DNA of 64,000 bases from Zizania palustris. Its lineage: Eukaryota > Streptophyta > Magnoliopsida > Poales > Poaceae. Position 1 is the stretch's first letter. Each line of letters starts with the position of its first letter. The notes below the pieces were generated by a model that was not told where the DNA came from, did no database searches, and saw nothing but the letters and a program-made list of their open reading frames with translations. Below, in pieces: positions 10,488 through 21,230 of the stretch. The translations under genes and the position numbers were made by a program. The stretch covers positions 70,311,144 to 70,375,143 of the forward strand of contig JAAALK010000287.1 in the NCBI GenBank assembly GCA_019279435.1, given 5' to 3'.

Positions 10488-12419
10488 TTGACATGCCGCA
10501 TTCATGGATCACAACACTATGCTCATCTCGCTGATATATAATTCTGCTTAGAATATGAGTGTTTTTTTATCAACTCCATTCCATGATATAAGCACTTGTA
10601 AAGTTTTTTAGAGATTAAAAAGATAAAATTAAATAAGTGTTGATTACGCTAATTGAGATGAAAAATAGATGAAAATATTAAATAAGGGATCATTGTGATT
10701 GGTTAAGACAGGAGAGTTTGTGAAAAAACAATTATAATTCAAAATAAAATTTAAATTTGAACAACACAAACAACTATGATACTTGGCAGGGCAACTAGGT
10801 CTAATTCTACTTACCTTCATGTTTAATTATTCAGGAGCCATCTATGATCCATCCATCCATCCATCCATCCATCAGTCCATCAGTGTCAAACTGATTAGTA
10901 GTTTAGACTGCCCGTCCAACTCAACTAGTGTTACCTCGCGCGCCACTGGGGTTTGATTTGATCCATCTGCTCCCTTTCCCTCTTTCTTATTTTTATTTCT
11001 ACTAGTATTTGTTTATGTCGGTTCATTATTCAAAAGGGCAATTGGGGCATGATCCAACCATAAATTTGGGCTGGTTTGTCCTTTTAACTCCAGCCATGTG
11101 CCTTCCTTGTCTGAATCTTCCATTTTATGCATGATCCACCTTGAAATTTAATAACCAGTCTTGCTAGTACAGTTACTAGCTCCATTTTAAAGCATAATTC
11201 ATATAATTTATTTTAACTCGTATAATACTGATCAGTAGTTACTTTTTTGTATATATATATATATATGAAAGTATCGTACAGTGCATATATTACTTTTACT
11301 AGTCAGATGCCTGTGTTTTGCAACAGAAACTTATTTTATAACAGGGTATTTTCGTAAAATTCATGTTTTTGTATAATTTTTTAGAAATCTAAGTGTTTTT
11401 ACACAAAATTCGTACATCCGCGTAAAAATAAAAAAATGAAAAATTGAAAAACAAAAATATATCTTTTTTTCTTTTTTTTTTCCTTTTTTCATGTTTTTTC
11501 TTCTTTCTCACGTCTCCTTCAGTTCGGTGCATGTGTTGCGCGCGTCGCGCTGCCCACGGCGCATGCAGCCAGGCGGTTGCGCACGGGCAGTCCGGGGCGG
11601 GTGGGCGAGTTGGTTCAGGCGGTTTTTACAGGGTATAAGTTTTGGTCGGTTTTTTATAGGATGTGGGAAGGCACGGGATTGCGGACGGAGGACACAGAAA
11701 TTTGGACGCTTTAATATAGTTAAGATTAATCATGTTTTGTGAAAGCATGATTAATTTATTCATGTCTATTAATATGATAGATCTGTTCATACTAATATAT
11801 GCGGATTATCTGTTTAGAAAATCAATCTTGCAATTGTCTAATACTCCAATAATTATTAGTAAAAAAATAATCCTAAAAATATGGATGAACAAAGGTACAG
11901 TAGTATTAACTTGCAAGCAGTTATATCACTGGTTACGATTTAACAGCTCGTCCATAATTTTTGGCATTGAGACACCAAAGCGGCAAAGCTTAAAGATAGG
12001 CTCCTCTGCTTCTCCCTGTTTTAGTGTTGTAGTTCAGCTTTCGGAAGCGTGCTGAGATGCTTTTGGATGCGATGTGTGCATTCTTATACGGAAAAGGTAA
12101 CATAATACGCGAGTTAATTAACACAAGGTTACAAAAGCGCGTGCGATGCCTGATGCGTGTTAATTACTCACTCGATCTGTCAGAAATAACTTTACTTTTA
12201 TTTTAGGATAAAATTGATAAACTGTCAGTTACAGTTAAAGACCAAAATACATGCTGTTATAGATAAAATAAAACTTTTTATTTGTAAACCAATTGTAGGT
12301 AAAGAAGTAGAAAAAAGTATTTTTAAAATAAAATTGCAGTGGTAGAAGTAAATTCTTTTTTGAGCAAGGAAATAGATGTTTCTGGACCATTCGTAACAAC
12401 TTGACCGAGAGCACAGTAA
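10488..12419. other. Non-coding stretch right of the CACTA element
   Basis: AT-rich DNA with an ATCC microsatellite (10847-10873), a TA run near 11259-11275 and a short GC-rich island at about 11515-11640. No reading frame here resembles a protein I know. No element ends were recognised. Confidence 0.6.
10847..10873. repeat. ATCC tetranucleotide microsatellite
   Basis: Between six and seven uninterrupted copies of ATCC, followed by imperfect ATCAGTCC units. A simple repeat that would be expected to vary in length between individuals. Confidence 0.95.
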
Positions 12420-12971
12420 GGCTGCATTTGGTTCTGCTTTTAATATCTGCTTTTGCTATGAAAAAACAGAAGCTGAACCAAACGGATTTACCAAAACTGT
12501 TTTTGCTGTGAAAAAAACAGTTTTTTTTCTAGTACAAATTTGGAAGCAGCCTGCACCCTGCTTTTCTGCTTTTGCTTTTTTGCTTTTCTAATTTTTAGTA
12601 CAGATTAAATAGTATGAATTCAAGGTGTCTTAATTGATCTAACATTATTATGGTTTGTATTGCATTGCACAATTTTATGAGATAATATGGGGTTATCGGT
12701 TATTTTATAATATGAACTATGATTTTTTTATTTATCTAATATATTTTTTAGTTGCATCAACTTTGAGTGTTTCTTATTTATATATATGTATAGAATATTA
12801 TAATAATGAAAATTATGTAAGTTATAAAAAATAGTCAACTCACAGCAGTTTTTTCACATCAGCTTCAACCAAACAACTTTTAGCCTTTTCACTGCAGACA
12901 GTTCACAGCAGATTTTTCACAGCAAGCAGCTCATAGCAGCTTTTTTACTGCTCACAGCAAAACCAAACACA
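12420..12971. mobile_element. Tourist-like (PIF/Harbinger) MITE, diverged copy
   Basis: The ends GGCTGCATTTGGTTCTGCTTTT and its approximate complement CAGCAAAACCAAACACA bracket about 550 bases closely related to the copy at 16461-17022. The flanks are TAA on the left and TAG on the right, a decayed 3-bp target duplication. No coding capacity. It must have been moved by a transposase supplied elsewhere. Confidence 0.8.
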
Positions 12972-13487
12972 TAGGAAGAGTCCATGATACTAGCAACGAA
13001 GTGTACGTGTTACTAGCGGATATAATACCATGCTAATATCCGTGGCCACACTCGGGCGGTGGTTGGATCGTCACTTGTCCATGATGGACACATGGTTCGA
13101 CCAAAATCGATCGATGGATTCCCCGTTTCAACTCTTTGGTAGCCCATTTCTACCAGAATGATGCTAGCTTTTACTTGCAAGAAGTGAGAATCGATCTTCC
13201 AGTCACCCATCAGCGTCGTCGGTCGCGGTTGATTACAAACTAAGAACCCATTTGAAATATGATTTGACCCTTTGCATGATTAAAGGGTTTGAGGGTTTAA
13301 TGTAAACGGTTGATAAACAGTTTTGAGATATTTCTACTATTTTTCGTATAGAAAGTTTTACAAAAGTTATATCTTTTAGTATTTTGAAATGTGTACTTCA
13401 GTCTATCCAATTCTAGACACGTACCATGCATTGTTTATGTCTTCCATTTTATTTAGAAACAAGTTAAATATTTCTATGTACATAAAA
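12972..13487. other. Non-coding stretch
   Basis: Mixed AT-rich sequence between two mobile elements. No gene, repeat end or RNA signal was recognised. Confidence 0.5.
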
Positions 13488-14002
13488 CTTCCTCATCTCA
13501 AAATACAACTATTTCTACTATTCAAAATTTATCTAAAATATAACAAATTCTTCTATTTTTTTCATTCAAATCTTCCCAAATTTATCCCTATTCTGACACA
13601 CACTGCTCTATCCCCATTCTCCTCCCCACGCACTCCCTGTCTATTTCCCCTTCTCCTTCCCCTCTCATGCTCACTCCACCTCCCAGCGGACCAGCAGCCG
13701 AGCGGCGGAAGACCGGTAGTGGCAGTGGCGCGTACAAGACAGGTGGTAGTTGCATGGCGGCAGCGGGCGACCGATGGTGTCTATGACGACTGGTGAGCAG
13801 ATGCTGGAGGCAGCGGGCGGCGGGGGCCGAGCGGCGGAAGCGGAAGACCAGTGGCAGCAGCGCTCAAGACAGGCCGCGGGATGCCGCCGCTCGACTGAAG
13901 CGAGAGGGATGCTGGACAGAATGGTGTTTTAGTCTTTTTAGCCTCTTTCTCGGTAAACATATGCAAGCCCGAGCTTGTGGCTGTAAATTAGGACAGAGGA
14001 AG
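13488..14002. mobile_element. Stowaway-like element carrying a GC-rich insert
   Basis: The left end starts CTTCCTCATCTCAAAATACAA and the right end reads AGGACAGAGGAAG, resembling the CTCCCTCCGT-type ends of grass Stowaway/mariner elements in a decayed form. Only the outer 7 bases pair perfectly. The right flank begins TA but the left flank does not end in TA, so the target duplication is not confirmed. The interior (about 13680-13930) is GC-rich with an internal duplication: GAGCGGCGGAAG recurs about 127 bases apart, each followed by a CAAGACAGG. This could be captured or amplified cargo; no protein was identified. Confidence 0.45.
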
Positions 14003-14180
14003 TATTATCATGCTCTGGTTGTTGTGTAAAAAATAAATCTCTCGCTTTCATCATTTAATAAATTAACACATCATTTTTTATTTTGATCTGACATACTATT
14101 TAATGTTTTAAAAAATTGTTATATTTAGAGTATTGAGACTACCCTAGTGACTCTAGGGCAGAAATAAAGCTGTTAGTCAA

Positions 14181-14546
14181 GGCGCGTTTAGTTCGTGAAT
14201 TAAAGTTTAGTCTGTGTCACATCGGATATTTGGATATCAATTTAAATGATTAAACATGAAATAATTATTAAAATAATTGCAGAATCGGAGAATGATTTGC
14301 GAAACAAATTTATCAAGTCTAATTAATCTATGATTAAAAAATGTTTACTGTAGCATCACAATGTCAAATCATGATTTAATTAGGGTAATTAGATTTGTCT
14401 CATAAATAATCTACCGATTATGAATGAGTTTTATAAATAGTCTATATTTAATACTCTAAAATAATACGCAGTCTTTTGAACTAAACTTTTGAATCCGATA
14501 CGACGGAAGTGGAACTAAATTTTTGAAGTAAAGAACAAACAACACC
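14181..14546. mobile_element. Tourist-like MITE, diverged relative of the element at 15587
   Basis: The interior (AGTCTGTGTCACATCGGAT, CGATTATGAATGAGTTTTA) matches 15587-15930 along its length. The ends are decayed: GGCGCGTTTAGTTC on the left, and on the right GAACAAACAACACC followed by TTA. Boundaries are good to a few bases only. No coding capacity. Confidence 0.7.
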
Positions 14547-15091
14547 TTACCCATTTTTCCTGGCGCATTTGAATGATTGGTTGGGCGGCTGCTGCTGCTG
14601 CTAGTAGTAGCGGAGTAAACTGGTTGGGCTGGCGCATTTGAAATAGATCAAAAATTTAAACTGATTGACAACCCAAAGAGGCATGTTCAGCAGCAATCAT
14701 AATCCGCTCTCCCTTGGGATTGATGCACAGGACTTGAATATCCCACGATTGTCAGAGATCGGAGCTTTCACTTTCTTGTCATTTTTTTTATATCTATCCT
14801 AGTGGTTTCATTTTTCACTAGTGCTAGTGTGGAGTACTCTACTGCGGCGACTGCATCATGCATGTCGCTAATGCCAATCTACCTGGCCAACTACTAGTAG
14901 CCGTACGTAGTAACAATAATACTCATACAGGTCTGATTCTGTCCCAGGACAAGGTGCATGTGTCCACTGATCGATGCCCATGAGAAATGGTACGTACTGG
15001 AACCCGTACATGTTTGTTGGCTGCTAATACACTCACACAACCAACACTACACCAAACGATTGGTTAACGACGACTCGAATTGCAAATATTG
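14547..15091. other. Non-coding stretch
   Basis: Sequence between a MITE and a tandem duplication. It contains a short GCT microsatellite near 14588-14600. No gene recognised. Confidence 0.5.
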
Positions 15092-15985
15092 CTACCCACT
15101 CATCGAACGAGCTGGTCCCTTTTCGTCCTGCCGGCCGGCCGTATGTAAGCATGCATGGCTCGCCCACATCCATAATCCACCAGACAACATCAATTTCCCA
15201 AACTTTCTCCCTAATGGTCTATGGTAATAGACTAATCGGAGCAATAACTATTATTAAATTAGATTAATAACTATGATAAGACAATTGATAATAATAGTGA
15301 GTCGTTTAATAATGATTTAGAAAATCCTAAACAACATCCACGTGTACAATCAAACGGCGACTACCCACTGATCGAACGAGCTGGTCCTTTTCGTCCCGCC
15401 GGCCGGCCGTATGTAAGCATGGCTCGCCCACACCCATGATCCATTGAGACAACATCAAGTTTCCAAACTTTAATTTCTGGGGTAATCGGTTCAGTAACTG
15501 TTATCAAATTAGACTAATAACTTATTTATTATTATTATTATAATAATTGTATCTAATCGTTTGATCAATATCGGTAAGCAGTCTAAAGGGGTGTTTGGAT
15601 CAAGAGGCTAAATTTTAGTCCGTGTCACATTGGATGTTTGGACATCAATTTAAAGGACTAAATGTGAACTGATTATAAAAATAATTGTAGAATCAGATGA
15701 TAATTCACGAAACGAATTTATTAAGCTTAATTAATTTATAATTAGCAAATGTTTATTGTAGTATCACAATGTCAAATCATGACGTAATTAGGTTCATTAG
15801 ATTCGTCTCGCGAATAATTCATCGATTATAAATGAGTTTTACAAATAATCTACATTTAATACTCCAAAATAATATCTAAATATTAGATGTGATGGAGGCT
15901 AAAATTTAGCCCCCGTATCCAAACACCCCATAATAGCGATTTAGAAGGCATAAACAGCATCCATGTGTGTACAGTCAAACGGGTA
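15092..15985. repeat. Tandem duplication of about 269 bp, second copy interrupted by a MITE
   Basis: Copy 1 starts CTACCCACTCATCGAACGAG at 15092 and copy 2 starts CTACCCACTGATCGAACGAG at 15361, both followed by GGCCGGCCGTATGTAAGCATG. The end of copy 1 (AATGATTTAG, CAACATCCACGTGTACA) is matched on the far side of the MITE at 15931-15985. The copies differ by roughly 15 percent by eye. No coding potential. Confidence 0.85.
15587..15930. mobile_element. Tourist-like MITE with intact ends and a known empty site
   Basis: The ends AGGGGTGTTTGGATC and GTATCCAAACACCCCA are inverted repeats. TAA lies on both sides (15584-15586 and 15931-15933), the target preferred by PIF/Harbinger elements. The neighbouring duplicate copy around 15295-15320 preserves the same locus without the element and with a single TAA, which fixes the boundaries. 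344 bases, non-coding. Confidence 0.92.
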
Positions 15986-16460
15986 CCACCAGCACTCCGG
16001 TACCAGATCCAACGACCGATAATCGGTATTCCAAAGGAGTATATCCCATTCGATTTCATGGTCACTGCAATTATATGTAGTGTGTGTATGCAAGAGAAAA
16101 TTGCATTTGTCGCTTGCTGGGAATGCAAGTTTGATGGACTGTCCGATGAATGAACGGATGAAAGGTGGCAGTTGGATGTGTGAGCTAATTAAGATAGGTG
16201 GCGAGACACGTACGCATGAGTAAGTGATCCGACACCAACAAATTGAAGCCGTACCAGTTAGCAATGCACACTACAGTCATCCGCAGAGCAGCGCATATCG
16301 AACTAAGTATAGTAATGGATCGAATGCTAGATGAAAACGAATCTAAATATCATTATTAATCACATTTTAATTCCAATTCGAATATAAATATAAAAAGATA
16401 GCTATATAGATAACCTCATAAGAGGACTGCTATCTTACGCAACGGTAGGCTGTTTACTAA

Positions 16461-17022
16461 GGGTGCGTTTGGTTCTGCTTTTCAAATCTGCTTCTGCTGT
16501 GAAAAAGCAGAAGCTGAACCAAACGGGTTTACCAAAACTGCTTCTGCTGTGAAAAAGCAGCTTTTTTCTAGTACAAATTTGGAAGCAGCCTGGACCCTGC
16601 TTTTCTGCTTTTGCTTTTCTGCTTTTCTGATTTTTAGTTCATATTAAAAAGTATGAATTCAAGGTGTCTTAATTTATTTAACATTATTATGGTTTGTATT
16701 GCATTGCACAATTTCATGAGATAATACGTGGTTGTCGATTACTTTATAAGATGAACTATGCACTTTTTTATTTATCTAATATATTTTTTAGTTATTTAGT
16801 TGCATCAATGTTGAGTGTTTCCTATTTATATATAGGTATAGAATATTATAATGATGAAAATTAAGTAAGTTATAAAAAACAGTCAGCTCACAGCAGTTTT
16901 TTCACAGCAGCTTCAACCAAACGACTTTTAGCTTTTTCACAGCAGGTAGCTCACAGCAGCTTTTTCACAGCAGGCAACTCACAACAGCTTTTTCACAGCT
17001 CACAGCAGAACCAAACGCACCC
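16461..17022. mobile_element. Tourist-like MITE, well-preserved copy
   Basis: It starts GGGTGCGTTTGGTTCTGC and ends GCAGAACCAAACGCACCC, a perfect inverted repeat of 18 bases. TAA flanks both sides (16458-16460 and 17023-17025). The interior has many AGCAG/CTGCT-rich motifs and is related to the copy at 12420-12971. Non-coding. Confidence 0.93.
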
Positions 17023-17059
17023 TAACTTCAACTGACTTTTTTGGCGTCTGATACGAAAG

Positions 17060-18740
17060 CTGTGAAAATTTTGTTTGTTGAGTATTTACACTCGGCAACC
17101 ACAAATTGTTTGTTGATTGTCTCAAATTTAACACTAGATAAATATTTTTTATTTTTAAATTTTTTTTCATATGCGTTTTTATTTTTTATTAACAATTTTT
17201 GTGAAATATTTTTAATTTAGTGAGTAAGAAACATACTCAAAAATATAAATATGATTTTTTTATAATTTATTTCATGCACTCGTGGTTCAAATTTGATACG
17301 TTTCAATAATTTAAATTAAAAAAATATAATTAATGAATTAAAAATAGCTAACTGACCTAGAAAAATACCATTTTTTAAGGGTAATATACATTGTATTTTT
17401 AGTGTAGAAAAATATTTAAATTTAAACAAAAATTTAACCATCGATTTTCTTTTAAAACTAACACATTTCTTCTTTAAATCTAAATTTATCTTCCGAGAAT
17501 CTTTGATTTTTGAACATCATATATGACAACTTTCTCCAAACATTTTTAATTTTTTTATTAGAGCATCTATGTATTTTATTATAATAGCATGACATGTCTC
17601 ATATTTTTCAGACTTTATTTGATTTTTTTAAAATTAAAAAACCATTAATCTTCACGTTGCGTATCGAGTGTTGCAACCTAGATTTTTCTAAATTTCTTTT
17701 AATTTAGTGGGTAAGGACTACAAATGGACTAAAAATATTAATATAATTTTTCTATAAATTTTGATTCATTATTTCATGCACATGTAGTTTAAATTTGATC
17801 TATTTCAATATAAATCCTAGAAACACACTTAATGAATTAAAATTAAACTTATCCAAAAAATACCAAATTTTTATATGAGATAAGCTACATTGTAATTCTA
17901 TTGTAAAAAGAGTTTTAAGTTTAGAAAAATATTTAACCATCGATTTGTTTTCAAACCTAAACCATTCCTTCTATAAACCATATATAATTCCTTCTTAGAG
18001 AATCTCTAGTTTTGATAATTTTTTGAAATATTTTAAATACGTATCACAACATATACATATCATATGTAATAATAAAATGATAAGTCTTGTGTTTTCCAGA
18101 ATTTACTTGTTTTTTAAAAAAATTAAAAAACTATTAAGTTCCACATTACCAATCCAGTGTTGCGTACTAGATTATTTTTTTTTTCAAAATTTATTTAAAT
18201 TTAGTAGTTAAGTCCTAAAAATGAACTTAAAATATGAATATGAGTTTTCTATAAATTTTAGTTCATTATTTAAGGCACTTGCAATTCAAATTTCACCTAT
18301 TATAATTTAAATCCTATAAAAATACTTAATGAATTAAAAATAGTAAACTGAATAAGAAAAAATAAAATTTTATATGAGATAATATATATTGTATTTTTAT
18401 TATAAAAATTTCAAGTTAAAACAAAGATTTAACCAACGATTTATTTTAAACTTAACCAATTCATTTTCTAAACCCTAATTACTTCCCGAAGAATCTCTAA
18501 TTTGTTAACATCCTAAATGCCAACTTTCTATAAATATTTTTAAATTTTTATCTAAGCATCTACATATCATATCATAACAACATGAAAAGTCTTGTGTGTT
18601 TTTAGACTTCATTTGTTTTTTAGAATTATAAAACTACTAAGCTCCGCATTGCAAATTTTTACATGGAATAAGTTATGTTGTATATTGAGTATAAATTTTT
18701 TCAAGTTTAAACAAAATTGAAAATATCTTACTACGCCTTG
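17060..18740. repeat. AT-rich array of about 490-bp diverged repeats, probably old CACTA-derived DNA
   Basis: Three units plus a fragment can be aligned by eye from motifs such as TTTAGTGAGTAAG (17216), TTTAGTGGGTAAGG (17703) and TTTAGTAGTTAAG (18200), giving periods near 487 and 497. Each shares TTAATGAATTAAAA and TTTAACCATCGATTT. Near the start is TGAGTATTTACACTCGGCAA, a decayed form of the TTTGCCGAGTG motif, and GAGTGTTGCA-like remnants recur at about 17670 and 18150. An old CACTA origin is inferred. No genes. Confidence 0.6.
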
Positions 18741-21230
18741 TATTGCTAGAAAATCCTACTAACTTCAGTATTTTATAATTATATAAAGAATAAATAAACA
18801 ACACATATTAATATAGCGATGTCATGTTATCCTAATCTCTAAAAATCTGTTCTGTATGGTATCTTAAAACTGATATGAATGTATCCATTTTTAATCTATT
18901 TTTATATCTACATTAAGTGAAAATTCGGATATTTGTCTCCATATCTATATTTGCCAAACATATTTAAATATTTTTTATCATACATATTTAATTCAAATAC
19001 AAATATGAATATATATAATTAATCAAATATAAATACCAATTAAGATATGTTGAATCTAGATGGCGTTGGTGCCGCGCATGATATAATTAATACAAATATA
19101 AATACCCCCGCTGATCACTGTACCGCCATTTGCCTGGCAGAAATCGCTCGGCTCCGGCCCGTCGGTGGCCAATATGCCGCTCACGAAAAATTCATAATCT
19201 GCTGTTGCTAGCTACTATGTCACAATAATATATAAAACTATCTAAATTAATAATATATAGGTTAGAATAGAAAAAAATGAAAATCATTTCTTAACAGTAC
19301 TAAATTATCAAGTGTTTATGTAGCACACGCATCTTTGTTGTTGCTTCCGCAGCGCTCGATCGATCAATCGAAAAAATCCGTCATCACGAAAACGGCAGTG
19401 GCAACCGCACGCAGCAGCAAACCACGGGAAAATGAACAAAATGGTTATGATAAATAAATAACCGATGGTGAGATTTTCGTGCCAGTACGCTTCGTGCTTC
19501 AGCAATATAATTCCTCCAAAATTCTGAACATTGACTTTATGCTTTGAGATTCTCGCTGTACAGCGAGGCTCCACATGGACCAAAAACTTGGGGCTTGGTA
19601 GTTACGAGTACTTCTGAACTACTTCATCCATTTTATATTACAATACGTTTAATAGTTTTTTAACACAAATTTATCCAGCTTTAAACAATTTGGAGAAAAT
19701 ACTTTAATATGTATAATATCAACTAAATATGGTATTTAAAATGATAGATTTAATGAAACTAATTTAAAATTATAGTTATTGGTATATTTTTCCTATAAAA
19801 TTATTAAAATTTAGAGAAATTTAACATAAAAATGTCAAAGGGCTTTTAACACAGAATGGAGATGGAAGCAAATAAGCTAACTCTAGTAACATTTTGATGT
19901 TTATATCAGAAAGCTGAGATCCTTCATCTAAATTTCTAGTAGGGCTGGTTCTGGTGAATAATTGGACATACACTTTACCAGCTGCCGGTGCCGGTGCCGG
20001 TGCCGGCGCCGCCGTGGACAGGGCAGGCTAGCTGATTGCTTTTTGGTGTGATCGGCCAGTGATCAGGGAGTGTGAGGGGGGAGTAGTAAAGCTCAAGGCA
20101 TGGATGCAAGGAGTGCAACCCAAGTTAGTTATGCAAAGCGAGGGGAGGGGGAGAAAGAGAAAAGGAGGTGAGTAGTGCAGCGGGGCGGGGCCCGTCACAT
20201 GATTTGCGGGCAGTGAGGCTCGAACAACCATCGGTTGTGCGGTCACTTTACTCCTCCGCCCCGCTTCCCTTTCCGTTTCCTCCTTTTCGTTCGCGGCATT
20301 TAATCGCCATTTTTTTCGCGCGATTTTCCAACCGCGGTCGTTAAGTCACATGTGCAGGACAACTCCGTGCTTCGTCACCACCAGTGGTAGTGGCATCCGA
20401 TCCACCTGCATACACGAACGAGCTTAGTCGAGACTTCAAACTACTCCCCGCTAAGAATCTCAGCTCTAGATTGGCGCTAAGTAACCATTACGATATGACA
20501 TCCTGTTTCGTCCGTTCTTCTACTGTTTGTGGCCTCCACCGCCAGACTCCGCCGTTTATGCCCTCCTTTACCTGATTACCTCCATCTGCCTCAGCCATTG
20601 TGTCTTTAGTTTTCAGTTATCGATTACTATAGTGGCTACACCTGACTTGAAACAAATAATCTTTTGCGAGTAGTTTGAAGTCCGTACCGATTTTTTATTA
20701 TCCTAGCGGCTACTGGTAGGTCGATCGACTGACCCGACCTTGGCTGGCCACTAATACTCGGTTAGATGCGATCGTTCATGTGCAAGTGTGCTAGGCTGCT
20801 AGCTGCATGCATCCGGTTGTCCTACAGATCGTCGGGATATGATTAAACTAGGTGATGAATTAAACGGTAGTATATATAGGCCCGTTTGGTACAGTTTATA
20901 AAAGCTGGTTCTCGCAAGAATTTAGGAAAATTGCACCAAACAGATAAAAACAAGCAGTTCTCAAAGAGAACTAGGCTACAGTGATTCATATTTATGTACT
21001 ATAGAGATATAGCGAATCACTGCAATATTACCTCTGAGAATCAGACATTCTGTGATTTTCAAAAAAGTATCCATCTACGTATATAACTTTTTACGTCCAT
21101 TCAATTACACATCAGCCTCGAACTTTTATCCACCGTGCCAGCGTGCTAGAATTCCGCCCCCCCGATGTCATAATTTATATTATATTGTTTTATTTTTATT
21201 TATATAGTTTTGGTTCATACGACACAAACT
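18741..21230. other. Non-coding intergenic stretch
   Basis: AT-rich to about 19060, then mixed composition. It holds a small GGTGCC repeat (about 19980-20012) and a pyrimidine-rich segment near 20240-20340. At about 20880 GGCCCGTTTGGTACAG looks like one end of a MITE, but no matching second end was found before 21230. No protein-coding similarity recognised. Confidence 0.5.

Noticed and set aside
9477..10541. Several 130-260 codon frames on both strands over the CACTA 3' repeats
   Set aside because: They translate the repeated TTTGCCGAGTGC and CACGTGG motifs into periodic peptides and are shadows of the repeat block.
20880..21230. MITE-like end GGCCCGTTTGGTACAG
   Set aside because: No matching inverted end or target duplication was found before the next element, so I did not call an element.
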